A stretch of 14,871 nucleotides of DNA from the NCBI GenBank assembly GCA_004297235.1, contig SCUR01000428.1, positions 1-14,871 of the forward strand. Direction: 5' to 3'. The notes under the pieces were generated by a model. It did not search any database. It had not been told where the DNA came from and was given only the letters and a program-made list of their open reading frames with translations. The position numbers and the translations under genes are program-made. The DNA comes from Candidatus Manganitrophaceae bacterium. Its GTDB lineage: Bacteria; Nitrospirota; Nitrospiria; SBBL01; Manganitrophaceae. Of the stretch, positions 1-6,070 are shown in pieces. The stretch's first letter is position 1, and every line of letters begins with the position of its first letter.

Positions 1-171
1 GGAAACCTCTCCTGTCAGGGTTTTAACATGTTTCCGAAAATCTTGCAAATACTTCAGGTCGCGGTCAAAGTCGATGTAAGCGGGGCCACTTTCAAATCTT
101 TCCCAACAGACTATTCTATCCGTATATCGAACGAGATCATCCCGTTTGACGAATCGCCAAAAAGGCAATGA
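1..171. other. Left-edge stretch, open on both strands; possible partial gene
   Basis: Frame 1 of the plus strand is open from the window edge to a TGA at 169-171, giving 56 codons that end ...FDESPKRQ. The stop overlaps the Shine-Dalgarno sequence of the zinc-finger gene, which would be a normal operon junction. On the minus strand a frame reading leftward from a TTG at 168-166 is also open to the edge and gives a protein-like sequence containing WERFESGPAYIDFDRDLKYL, but it has no ATG or GTG start and would run into the zinc-finger gene's leader. Neither frame resembles a family I recognise. Third-position GC is lower here than in the confident genes, so the stretch may be a decayed gene or non-coding DNA. 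Confidence 0.25.
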
Positions 172-185
172 AGGAGGAAATAAAG

Positions 186-395
186 ATGGCTGAGTGGAAA
201 TGTCAGGACTGTGGGAAGGTATTCCAGACGCAGCAGGATCTGTTGGGCCATGAGCTCGAACATGCCCCCCGTTATGAATGCGCGGTCTGCGGGGAAGAAT
301 TCAAATCGAAGGAGGAGGCCTACACACATGAGGTCGGAAAACACGGCCGGCCTCCGGTCACCGATCCCGTCCCGGCGCCCCGGCGCGCCTCTTGA
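186..395 (+). CDS. Small tandem C2H2 zinc-finger protein
   Basis: The 69-aa product has two classical C2H2 zinc fingers. Finger 1 uses C6, C9, H22 and H26 with the expected core residues F13 and L19, a perfect match to C-x2-C-x3-F-x5-L-x2-H-x3-H. Finger 2 uses C32, C35, H48 and H53 with F39 in the core and Ala where Leu is usual. Five residues separate the fingers, and a basic, Pro-rich tail (PPVTDPVPAPRRAS) follows. The start is the ATG at 186 because AAGGAGG at 171-177 lies 8 nt upstream. An in-frame ATG at 168 lies before that ribosome site and is unlikely. Known fingers of this type bind DNA, RNA or protein; two fingers could give limited DNA recognition, but the target is unknown. This differs from the Ros/MucR type usual in proteobacteria. 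The family call is firm and the role is open. Confidence 0.85.
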   Translation: MAEWKCQDCGKVFQTQQDLLGHELEHAPRYECAVCGEEFKSKEEAYTHEVGKHGRPPVTDPVPAPRRAS

Positions 396-406
396 TCGTC
401 GTCTGA

Positions 407-723
407 TCGGCCGGTCTTCTCAAGCGCGTCTTCAAAGAAGCGGCTGAAGAATCTCTGTTGCTTCAACCGGCCACTCAAAGTGATGGACCGATTGGGTCGA
501 CCGGTCTCCTCTTCATTCACGGCAATGAAGAGGACCTTCCCCTTTCCGTTCAACCCATACGGACAATCAGGCTGGAGAGCTAAAGATCATCAAGGGGGCC
601 CGGCATCTTCTCGATGAAGCGGCGGCCGAGGTCGACTCATCGGTTGTCGAGTGGCTGCATTGCCCTTCCTCTCCTCCGTTCCACCCTCTTGATACAACCT
701 CCTCCTTCACCCTAAAATCATAG
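407..723 (+). pseudogene. Frameshifted remnant of a dienelactone-hydrolase-like alpha/beta hydrolase
   Basis: No intact gene lies between 396 and 809, but two overlapping frames together read like the C-terminal third of the hydrolase domain often found joined to phosphoribosyltransferases. The first frame, open from 407 after a TGA at 404-406, includes TGLLFIHGNEEDLPLS and ends at TAA 581-583. The second frame, from about 577, gives ELKIIKGARHLLDE, then VVEWLH, and stops at TAG 721-723. In intact relatives a strand and turn of the type LLIVGGxDE is followed by a segment like ELxIVPGATHLFEE and ends in a WF-type helix. Here His of RHLL would be the catalytic His. A single -1 or +2 frameshift near 572-582 joins the two parts. 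The nucleophile half is missing. The identification rests on recalled motif similarity only. Confidence 0.5.
689..718 (+). promoter_or_regulatory. Sigma-70-type promoter for the membrane-protein gene
   Basis: TTGATA at 689-694 (5 of 6 to TTGACA) and TAAAAT at 713-718 (5 of 6 to TATAAT) are 18 bp apart. The predicted start of transcription is near 725, giving a leader of about 85 nt to the ATG at 810. It lies inside the tail of the hydrolase remnant, which fits that sequence no longer being under coding constraint. Confidence 0.5.
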
Positions 724-809
724 AGTAGGATGATTTCTTCTTCGAGGCCGATTTTCGGGTGAAGATCGTCCTTGTTAAAACAACCGGATCACATGGGAAA
801 AGGAAATTC

Positions 810-1769
810 ATGGACATTTATTTTAGAAGAAAAAGAGCGGCCGTCGGAGAGCTGATCTATGCGGGGCTGATGGCGGGGATGGCGGCCGGGATCGTGGGGG
901 TTCTCCTCATTCTTCTCAGGGCCGACGGCGAAAGGACATGGCACCCTTTCGCCCGAACTGCCCTCGGGTTCTTCGGCAAGACGGCCACCGCCGGCGTTTA
1001 TGCCGGCCTCCTCTCGGGGCTGATCGCCGGGACGATCATGGCGCTCTTTCTGATGATCGCGAGCGCGAGCCGGGAAGAGGGGATGATCGCACCGCTGCGA
1101 TTGATCGCGGCGACCGTGTATAGAGACCGGGCGCTGAAAGGGCCGTCGCGCTTTCCCGTCGTGATGACCGGGACGATGATTCACTTTGCGACCGCCCTCT
1201 TTTTGGGTTTGGTCTGGGGTTTCATTTGGGCGGTCTTTCTCGGGAGGAGGGCGGCCTTCGCCGCCCCGTTCGGAGGCGCCGTCTATGGATTGATTATTTG
1301 GGCGATTCAATCGTACGCCGTCCTGCCGTTGATCAACAGGCCGCTCGTCCGGGGAATCGATCCGGGACTTTTTGCGGTCGCGCATCTTCTCTTCGGCGCG
1401 ACGCTCGGGACGTATCCTTTCTTTTATGGGGAAGGGCTTTTCTCCGCCGCGTATGTTCCCGCGGTGCTGGTCGGCGTTTTCTCCCTCTTTGCCGTCACGG
1501 AGACGGCCGGGGTGATCTTCGCCCTGGCGGGAGGAGACTGGACGATCGGAAAAGCGGTCCGATGGGGGGGGCTTTATGGAATCCTCCTCTGGCTGGTCAT
1601 TCACGGGGTGATCTATGCCGTCAATCCCGCCTTGGGACGCGCGCTGCAGAGCCTCCGATTTGCCGTCTGGAATCTCTTCATTGGAATCGTCCTTGGGATC
1701 TATCCGGCCTTCTTGGAGCCGCGACCGGCGGAGGCGATCCGGCGGGAGGAATGGAGGCGCGCGGCCTAG
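810..1769 (+). CDS. Polytopic membrane protein with internal duplication
   Basis: The 319-aa protein has about eight hydrophobic segments (roughly residues 11-37, 55-84, 118-145, 152-171, 183-206, 213-238, 247-270 and 282-301) and no catalytic motif I recognise. The second half is duplicated: residues 153-205 and 250-301 share GGxxYGxxxW near the start, an FAV(A/W)xLxxG core and LGxYPxF at the end, about 97 residues apart. This suggests two copies of a three-helix membrane unit, loosely like DUF6789- or DUF1440-type proteins. The C-terminus is short, polar and probably cytoplasmic. I chose the ATG at 810, preceded by AAGGAAA, over an in-frame GTG at 759 that lacks a clear ribosome site. The dehydrogenase gene starts 22 nt after the stop, so the two are probably co-transcribed. 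The function is unknown. Confidence 0.75.
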   Translation: MDIYFRRKRAAVGELIYAGLMAGMAAGIVGVLLILLRADGERTWHPFARTALGFFGKTATAGVYAGLLSGLIAGTIMALFLMIASASREEGMIAPLRLIAATVYRDRALKGPSRFPVVMTGTMIHFATALFLGLVWGFIWAVFLGRRAAFAAPFGGAVYGLIIWAIQSYAVLPLINRPLVRGIDPGLFAVAHLLFGATLGTYPFFYGEGLFSAAYVPAVLVGVFSLFAVTETAGVIFALAGGDWTIGKAVRWGGLYGILLWLVIHGVIYAVNPALGRALQSLRFAVWNLFIGIVLGIYPAFLEPRPAEAIRREEWRRAA

Positions 1770-1791
1770 CCGCCGCTTCGAAAGGAAAACG

Positions 1792-2871
1792 ATGAGAGCG
1801 GTTGCGGTGATTCCCGGCAAGGAGAACTCGGCCCATCTTCGGGAGGTCCCGGACCCGGCGCCGAATGAAAGGGAAGCGCGCGTGCGTGTGGTGGAGGCCG
1901 GGATCGACGGGACCGATCGGGAGATCAACGCCGGGCTCTATGGAGAAGCCCCGGAGGGGGAATCGTTCTTGATTCTGGGGTATGAAGCGCTGGGGCGGGT
2001 CGAGGCGGTCGGCGCGGAGGTCGGCGAGGTCTCGCCCGGCGATTGGGTCGTCCCCACCGTCCGCCGTCCCGACGGCTGTCCCAATTGCCGGCTCGGCGAA
2101 GTCGATATGTGTCTTTGGGGAAAATATAAAGAGCGGGGGATCAAACAGCGCCATGGGTTCTTTTCCGACGACTTTGTCGAGCGGCCGGAGTATCTGATCA
2201 AAATCCCTGAGGCGCTGCGCTCCGTGGCGGTCCTCCTCGAACCGCTTTCCGTCGCCGAGAAGGCGATCCGTCAAGCCTTCCGAATTCAGCGGAGGATGTA
2301 CTGGGCGCCGGTGAAGGCGTTGGTGTTGGGAGGAGGACCGATCGGTCTTCTCTCGATGCTCCTCTGCCGACTGCGCGATCTGGAGACCTATGTCTACGAT
2401 CGGGACGTGCCGGGAAGCGCCACCGCCCGACGGGTGGAAGAGACCGGCGCCGCCTTCTTGAGCGCGCAGGAGCAGTCGGTTCCCGATCTGGCCCGGCGGG
2501 TCGGGCGCTTCGATCTCATCATCGAGAGCACCGGAAACAGCCGGGTCGCCTTCGACGCCGTGTGCCTGGTCGGCAACAACGGCGTCCTCTCGCTGCTGGG
2601 GATCTACGGCGGCGATCGGACGTTGGAGGTGACGGCCGAATGTATCGGGCTGAAGCTGGTCTTGGGGAATCATCTGATCTTCGGATCGGTGAATGCCCAT
2701 TGGACCGATTTTGAGGCGGGGCTGAACGACATCGACCGCGTTGAACAGCGCTGGCCGGGCTGGCTGGCGAAACTCATCACCCGCCGGCTCCCTTTCGATC
2801 GATTTCAAGAAGGGATGACAAAGGAAAAGGACGACATTAAAACCCTCCTGGAGATCAACCCCGCCGTGTAA
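1792..2871 (+). CDS. Glucose 1-dehydrogenase-like MDR family dehydrogenase (archaeal type)
   Basis: The 359-aa protein has the length and layout of archaeal-type NAD(P)-dependent glucose/aldose 1-dehydrogenase: a GroES-like catalytic domain (about 1-150), a Rossmann domain with GGGPIG at 180-185, and the glucose-dehydrogenase-type C-terminus. GTDREINAGLYG (40-51), the VVPTVRRP strand (86-93) and LLEPLS (148-153) are family hallmarks. The usual catalytic zinc ligands are Cys, His and Glu, with a later Glu. Here they are D39, Y64, E65 and E150. Asp for Cys is known from Haloferax mediterranei glucose dehydrogenase, but Tyr for His (ILGYEALG instead of LGHE) is unusual. The structural zinc lobe keeps C96, C99 and C107 and lacks the first Cys. 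The start is the ATG at 1792 after AAAGGAAAA; a longer upstream frame only overlaps the membrane gene. The sugar substrate cannot be read from the sequence. Confidence 0.8.
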   Translation: MRAVAVIPGKENSAHLREVPDPAPNEREARVRVVEAGIDGTDREINAGLYGEAPEGESFLILGYEALGRVEAVGAEVGEVSPGDWVVPTVRRPDGCPNCRLGEVDMCLWGKYKERGIKQRHGFFSDDFVERPEYLIKIPEALRSVAVLLEPLSVAEKAIRQAFRIQRRMYWAPVKALVLGGGPIGLLSMLLCRLRDLETYVYDRDVPGSATARRVEETGAAFLSAQEQSVPDLARRVGRFDLIIESTGNSRVAFDAVCLVGNNGVLSLLGIYGGDRTLEVTAECIGLKLVLGNHLIFGSVNAHWTDFEAGLNDIDRVEQRWPGWLAKLITRRLPFDRFQEGMTKEKDDIKTLLEINPAV

Positions 2872-2917
2872 CGTTTGCCGCTCTCATCGATTCCGGTTTT
2901 TCACCTTTCTTTTTTAC

Positions 2918-2931
2918 ACTCCGCACTCCGC
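2918..2931. repeat. Two heptanucleotide units (ACTCCGC)
   Basis: ACTCCGC occurs twice in direct succession in the spacer after the dehydrogenase gene. On the minus strand this is the GTGCGGA phase of the heptads seen at 4421-4434 and 12913-12933. No function is evident. Confidence 0.45.
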
Positions 2932-2948
2932 ATTTCAAATCTTTGCTC

Positions 2949-2977
2949 TGGCACTTCCATGTCGGATTCGATACAAT
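2949..2977 (+). promoter_or_regulatory. Possible promoter for the VTT-DUF3047 gene
   Basis: TACAAT at 2972-2977 is a good -10 box, with TGGCAC at 2949-2954 as a weak -35 at 17 bp. The leader to the ATG at 2997 would be about 13 nt. TGGCAC recalls the -24 box of sigma-54 promoters, but the matching -12 GC element is absent. Confidence 0.35.
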
Positions 2978-2996
2978 CGGCGGGAACAGGAGGGGT

Positions 2997-4379
2997 ATGA
3001 CCTCGAAGAGACGCTTTTTTTTCTTTTTCCTTCTCCTTATCATCGTTGTGTCCGCCCTCCGGCTGATGGGGTTGCAGGATGCGCTCGATCAGGAGCGACT
3101 CCGGAGCGGGATCGAGCGATGGGGGGCCTGGGGACCGCTCCTCTATATTTTGATCTTCGCCATCGCCCCGGTTCTCTTCCTCCCGGGGCTTCCGATCACC
3201 CTCGCCGCCGGATTGGCCTTCGGTCCGCTCTGGGGGACGGTCTACGCCTCGATCGGCTCGACCCTCGGTGCGGGACTCGCTTTCCTGGTCGCCCGCTACT
3301 TCGCGCGGGATGCCGTATTGGACATGCTCGGTGAGCGATGGAGGTGGATCGAGGAGGGGGTCTCCAAACGGGGCTGGGTCTTCGTCGCCATCACCCGCTT
3401 CGTCCCGATCTTTCCCTATATTTTTCTCAATTACGCTTTCGGGCTCACCCGCATTCGTTTCGCGACCTATCTCTTTACCTCCTGGCTTTTCATGCTTCCC
3501 GTCACCGCGGCGTATGTGATCTTCTCCAGCTCGGTCCTAAATCTGATCAAAGGGGAGGTCTCTCCGGCATTTCTGGTCGGACTCGCGCTGCTCATCACCG
3601 TTTCCCTCATTCCGTTGATCTATCGGCGCTGGAAGGGATCGAAGGACTCCCTCCCGAAGGTGATCGTCTGGGCGACGCTGCTTCTCCTGCCGCTTCTTCC
3701 GGGCCGACCGGCCCCTGCGGAGGAGCGGATCGATCTCCTCATGAGCCAACGGGGAGAAAGGGGCCTGCCGGAGGGTTGGCGGCCGTTGACCTTTCCCCGG
3801 ATCTCCCGGCATACCGAGTATGAATGGATCGAAGAAGAGGGGCGGCCGGTGATCCGGGCGGTCAGCCGGCAATCGGCTTCCGCGTTGATCCATCCGCTCG
3901 ATCTCGATGTGCACCAGTATGACAGCCTCTCCTGGTGCTGGAAGATCGATCGGATTATCTCGAAGGGAAAAGAGACGGAGAAGAAGGGGGACGATTACGC
4001 GGCGCGGCTCTATGTGACCTTTCGATTTGACCCCGACAAGGCGAGCCTATGGGAGCGGACGAAATTCGGTTTTCTGAAACAGATCTACGGCGAGTATCCG
4101 CCGAAGGGGGCGATCAATTACATCTGGGCGAATCGGCTTCCGAAGGGAGAGGCGATCCCGAACGCCTACACCGGCCGGGCGATGATGGTCGCCGTCGAGA
4201 GCGGGGCCGACCGGGTCGGCCAATGGGTTTGCCAGGCGCGAAGTCTTTACGCCGATTATAAGTGGCTTTTCAAAGAAGAGCCGCCGCCTCTTTCCGGAAT
4301 TGCCGTCATGACCGACACCGATGACACTGGAGAGGAAGCGGTCGCATTTTATAGGGATCTCGTCTTAAAGGCGAAATGA
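2997..4379 (+). CDS. VTT/TVP38 membrane domain fused to DUF3047
   Basis: The 460-aa protein joins two normally separate families. Residues 1-210 form a VTT (TVP38/TMEM64, DedA-like) membrane domain: an N-terminal helix, then FLPGLPITLAAGLAFGP (61-77), a GAGLAFLVARYFAR segment (91-104), the RFVPIFPYIFLNYAFGL motif (134-150), and closing helices. Residues 222-238 form another hydrophobic segment ending PAPAEE, which looks like the former signal peptide of the second domain. Residues 245-458 match DUF3047: SLSWCWKID (310-318), KGDDYAARLYVTF (330-342), NYIWAN (374-379) and a DTDDTGE turn (440-446). The second half should therefore lie outside the cytoplasm. The start is the ATG at 2997 with AGGAGG at 2988-2993, a rather close 3-nt spacing. 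VTT proteins are linked to membrane lipid or redox processes. The MerA-like gene downstream supports a shared pathway, not yet defined. Confidence 0.85.
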   Translation: MTSKRRFFFFFLLLIIVVSALRLMGLQDALDQERLRSGIERWGAWGPLLYILIFAIAPVLFLPGLPITLAAGLAFGPLWGTVYASIGSTLGAGLAFLVARYFARDAVLDMLGERWRWIEEGVSKRGWVFVAITRFVPIFPYIFLNYAFGLTRIRFATYLFTSWLFMLPVTAAYVIFSSSVLNLIKGEVSPAFLVGLALLITVSLIPLIYRRWKGSKDSLPKVIVWATLLLLPLLPGRPAPAEERIDLLMSQRGERGLPEGWRPLTFPRISRHTEYEWIEEEGRPVIRAVSRQSASALIHPLDLDVHQYDSLSWCWKIDRIISKGKETEKKGDDYAARLYVTFRFDPDKASLWERTKFGFLKQIYGEYPPKGAINYIWANRLPKGEAIPNAYTGRAMMVAVESGADRVGQWVCQARSLYADYKWLFKEEPPPLSGIAVMTDTDDTGEEAVAFYRDLVLKAK

Positions 4380-4382
4380 CGG

Positions 4383-4527
4383 GAGGCGTTAGATGTCGTG
4401 AGGCGACATAGGAGGTGACGTGAGGCGTGAGGGGTAAAAGATAAATCTAAAAAGCTCATGCTCTTACCCCTTACGCCTCTGGTAGCCGCTCCATTTTCTA
4501 GGCTACACGCCTAACGCCTCACGTCAC
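4383..4527. repeat. Nested inverted-repeat element
   Basis: Almost the whole spacer is made of inverted repeats around the word GAGGCGT and its complement. GTGACGTGAGGCGT (4415-4428) pairs perfectly with 4514-4527. The segment 4422-4440 pairs with 4461-4479 over 19 positions with one G-U pair and one A-C mismatch, around a 20-nt loop. GAGGCGTTAG (4383-4392) pairs perfectly with 4511-4520. Smaller hairpins lie at 4393-4409 (6-bp stem, TGAGG loop) and 4482-4506 (GTAGCC/GGCTAC). The pairings compete, so the RNA could switch folds just before the flavoprotein ribosome site. It has no T-tract, so it is not a simple terminator. It could be a MITE- or REP-like element. Confidence 0.7.
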
Positions 4528-4538
4528 TTAAGGAAAAA

Positions 4539-5963
4539 ATGTCTGATCCATTCGATATCGTGATCATCGGCGGCGGAGCCGGCGGTCTGGTGGTCGCCAG
4601 CGGCGCGGCGCAGCTGGGGGCGCGGGTGGCGCTCGTTGAAAAAGAGCGCGGCCTCGGAGGAGATTGCCTCTACTACGGATGCGTGCCGACGAAGACGCTG
4701 GTCCATTCCGCTCGGATGCTCTCGCTGATCCGGCGCTCGGCGGAATTCGGCCTCGGCCGGATGACGCCGTCCTCGGAGAGCTTCGAAGGGGTCATGGCGC
4801 GGATGCGGGGAATGGTCGCGCGGATCGGCGAGCATGACGACCCGAAGCGCTTCGAGGCGATGGGGATTCAGGTTTATTTCGGCGAGGGGCGCTTCGTCGA
4901 TCCCCATACCTTTGAGATCGCCGGGCGGAAGATCAAAGGGCGCCGGTTCGTTCTCGCGACTGGCGCGCGGCCGAGCGTGCCGCCGATTCCCGGTTTGGTC
5001 GAAGCGGGATTTCTCACAAACGTCACCGCGCTGGCGTTGAAGCGGCGCCCGGAGACGATGGCAATCCTCGGAGGGGGGCCGGTCGGGGTCGAGTTTGCCC
5101 AGATCTTCCACCGGCTAGGAGTCCGGGTAACCCTTATCGAAAAGGCCGATCGTCTCTTGCCGAACGAGGATCGGGAGATCTCGGAGGCGCTCGAAGCGAT
5201 TCTCCGAAAAGAAGGGATCGATCTTCTCACCGGTGCGGCGGTTCAAGCGGCCCGGCGGGAGGGGAATCAGAAGGTCCTCCTCGTCCAAGAGAAAGAGGGG
5301 CGGCGGATCGCCGCCGAAGAGATCTTGGTCGCCGCCGGCCGCTCCCCCAATGTGGAAGGGCTGGGTCTCGACGCGGCCGGGGTCGCCTATGACCGGCAAG
5401 GGGTGAAGGTCGATGCGACCCTTCGGACTGCCGCCCGGCATATCTGGGCCTGCGGCGATCTGGTGGGGCCGTATCAATTTACCCACATGGCCGAATACCA
5501 GGCCGGCCTCGTCGTCGCCAATGCCCTCTTTCCGCTGATCCGTCGGAAGGTCGACTACCGCGTCGTTCCCTGGGTCACCTTCACCGACCCGGAGGTGGGG
5601 CGGGTCGGCCTCACGGAGCAGGAGGCGCGAGAGCGGCTCGGGGCCCTCCATGTCTATCGCTTTCCGTTCAAGCAGGTCGATCGGGCGATTATCGAAGGAG
5701 AGGAGGCCGGCTTCATCAAGCTGATCGCCGACCGCCGCCTTCGGATCGTCGGCGCCCACCTGATCGGCTCGAACGCCGGCGACCTCCTGCATGAATATGT
5801 CTTGGCGATGAAGGCGAATTTGAAAATCACCTCCCTTTCCACCACGATTCACGTCTATCCGACCCGCTCTCAGGGGGTCAAAAAGGCGGCCGATCAATAC
5901 TACCGGGAAAAACTTTTCTCCGGCTGGTTTCCGAAGCTGGCCCGTTGGCTCATCCGGTTTTGA
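4539..5963 (+). CDS. MerA-like FAD/NAD(P) disulfide oxidoreductase
   Basis: The 474-aa protein is a class I pyridine nucleotide-disulfide oxidoreductase. It has an FAD fold with GGGAGG at 11-16, a redox-active pair C43/C48 in GGDCLYYGCVPTK, an ATGARPSVPPIPG motif at 140-152, an NAD(P) fold with GGGPVG at 178-183, the second FAD motif ACGD at 304-307, and the dimerisation domain from about 345. In the C-terminal motif HVYPTRSQ (438-445), Tyr440 stands where lipoamide dehydrogenase has its catalytic His, as in mercuric reductase, and Gln445 replaces the usual Glu. There is no N-terminal heavy-metal domain and no C-terminal Cys pair, so mercury reduction is not supported. The tail (FSGWFPKLARWLIRF) is amphipathic and may touch the membrane. 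TAAGGA at 4529-4534 sets the start. VTT proteins are known as neighbours or fusions of such flavoproteins, matching the gene upstream. Confidence 0.85.
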   Translation: MSDPFDIVIIGGGAGGLVVASGAAQLGARVALVEKERGLGGDCLYYGCVPTKTLVHSARMLSLIRRSAEFGLGRMTPSSESFEGVMARMRGMVARIGEHDDPKRFEAMGIQVYFGEGRFVDPHTFEIAGRKIKGRRFVLATGARPSVPPIPGLVEAGFLTNVTALALKRRPETMAILGGGPVGVEFAQIFHRLGVRVTLIEKADRLLPNEDREISEALEAILRKEGIDLLTGAAVQAARREGNQKVLLVQEKEGRRIAAEEILVAAGRSPNVEGLGLDAAGVAYDRQGVKVDATLRTAARHIWACGDLVGPYQFTHMAEYQAGLVVANALFPLIRRKVDYRVVPWVTFTDPEVGRVGLTEQEARERLGALHVYRFPFKQVDRAIIEGEEAGFIKLIADRRLRIVGAHLIGSNAGDLLHEYVLAMKANLKITSLSTTIHVYPTRSQGVKKAADQYYREKLFSGWFPKLARWLIRF

Positions 5964-6017
5964 TCGTCTTTCCTCTCCTTCCGTCGCGCTTATTCAGGAA
6001 TAATCCGATCGGGTAGG

Positions 6018-6046
6018 TTGTCCGCCGCCGATCAACTCTCTACAAT
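6018..6046 (+). promoter_or_regulatory. Promoter of the DehI-hydrolase operon
   Basis: TTGTCC at 6018-6023 and TACAAT at 6041-6046 are exactly 17 bp apart (4 of 6 and 5 of 6 consensus bases). The predicted transcript starts near 6053, leaving a leader of under 20 nt before the ATG at 6071. Confidence 0.5.
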
Positions 6047-6070
6047 AGAAAAAGTGAATTCGGGGCGCCG

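Noticed and set aside
320..553. 77-codon minus-strand frame between the zinc-finger gene and the membrane gene
   Set aside because: It overlaps the zinc-finger gene end and the hydrolase remnant, which has better motif support on the plus strand.
789..1928. 379-codon open frame on the minus strand
   Set aside because: It is antisense to the membrane protein and the dehydrogenase start. Its composition (Arg, Pro, Asp, Gly-rich, no motifs) is typical of the shadow of a GC-rich gene.
1678..2808. 376-codon open frame on the minus strand
   Set aside because: Antisense to the dehydrogenase, which has clear motifs; this frame has none.
2949..2964. Sigma-54 promoter (TGGCAC box)
   Set aside because: The second element at the right distance reads TGTCG, not TTGCA/T, so the -12 GC is missing.
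5115..5897. 260-codon open frame on the minus strand
   Set aside because: Shadow of the first flavoprotein; no family features.
4539..5963. True mercuric reductase (merA)
   Set aside because: There is no N-terminal metal-binding domain, no C-terminal Cys pair and no other mer genes nearby.
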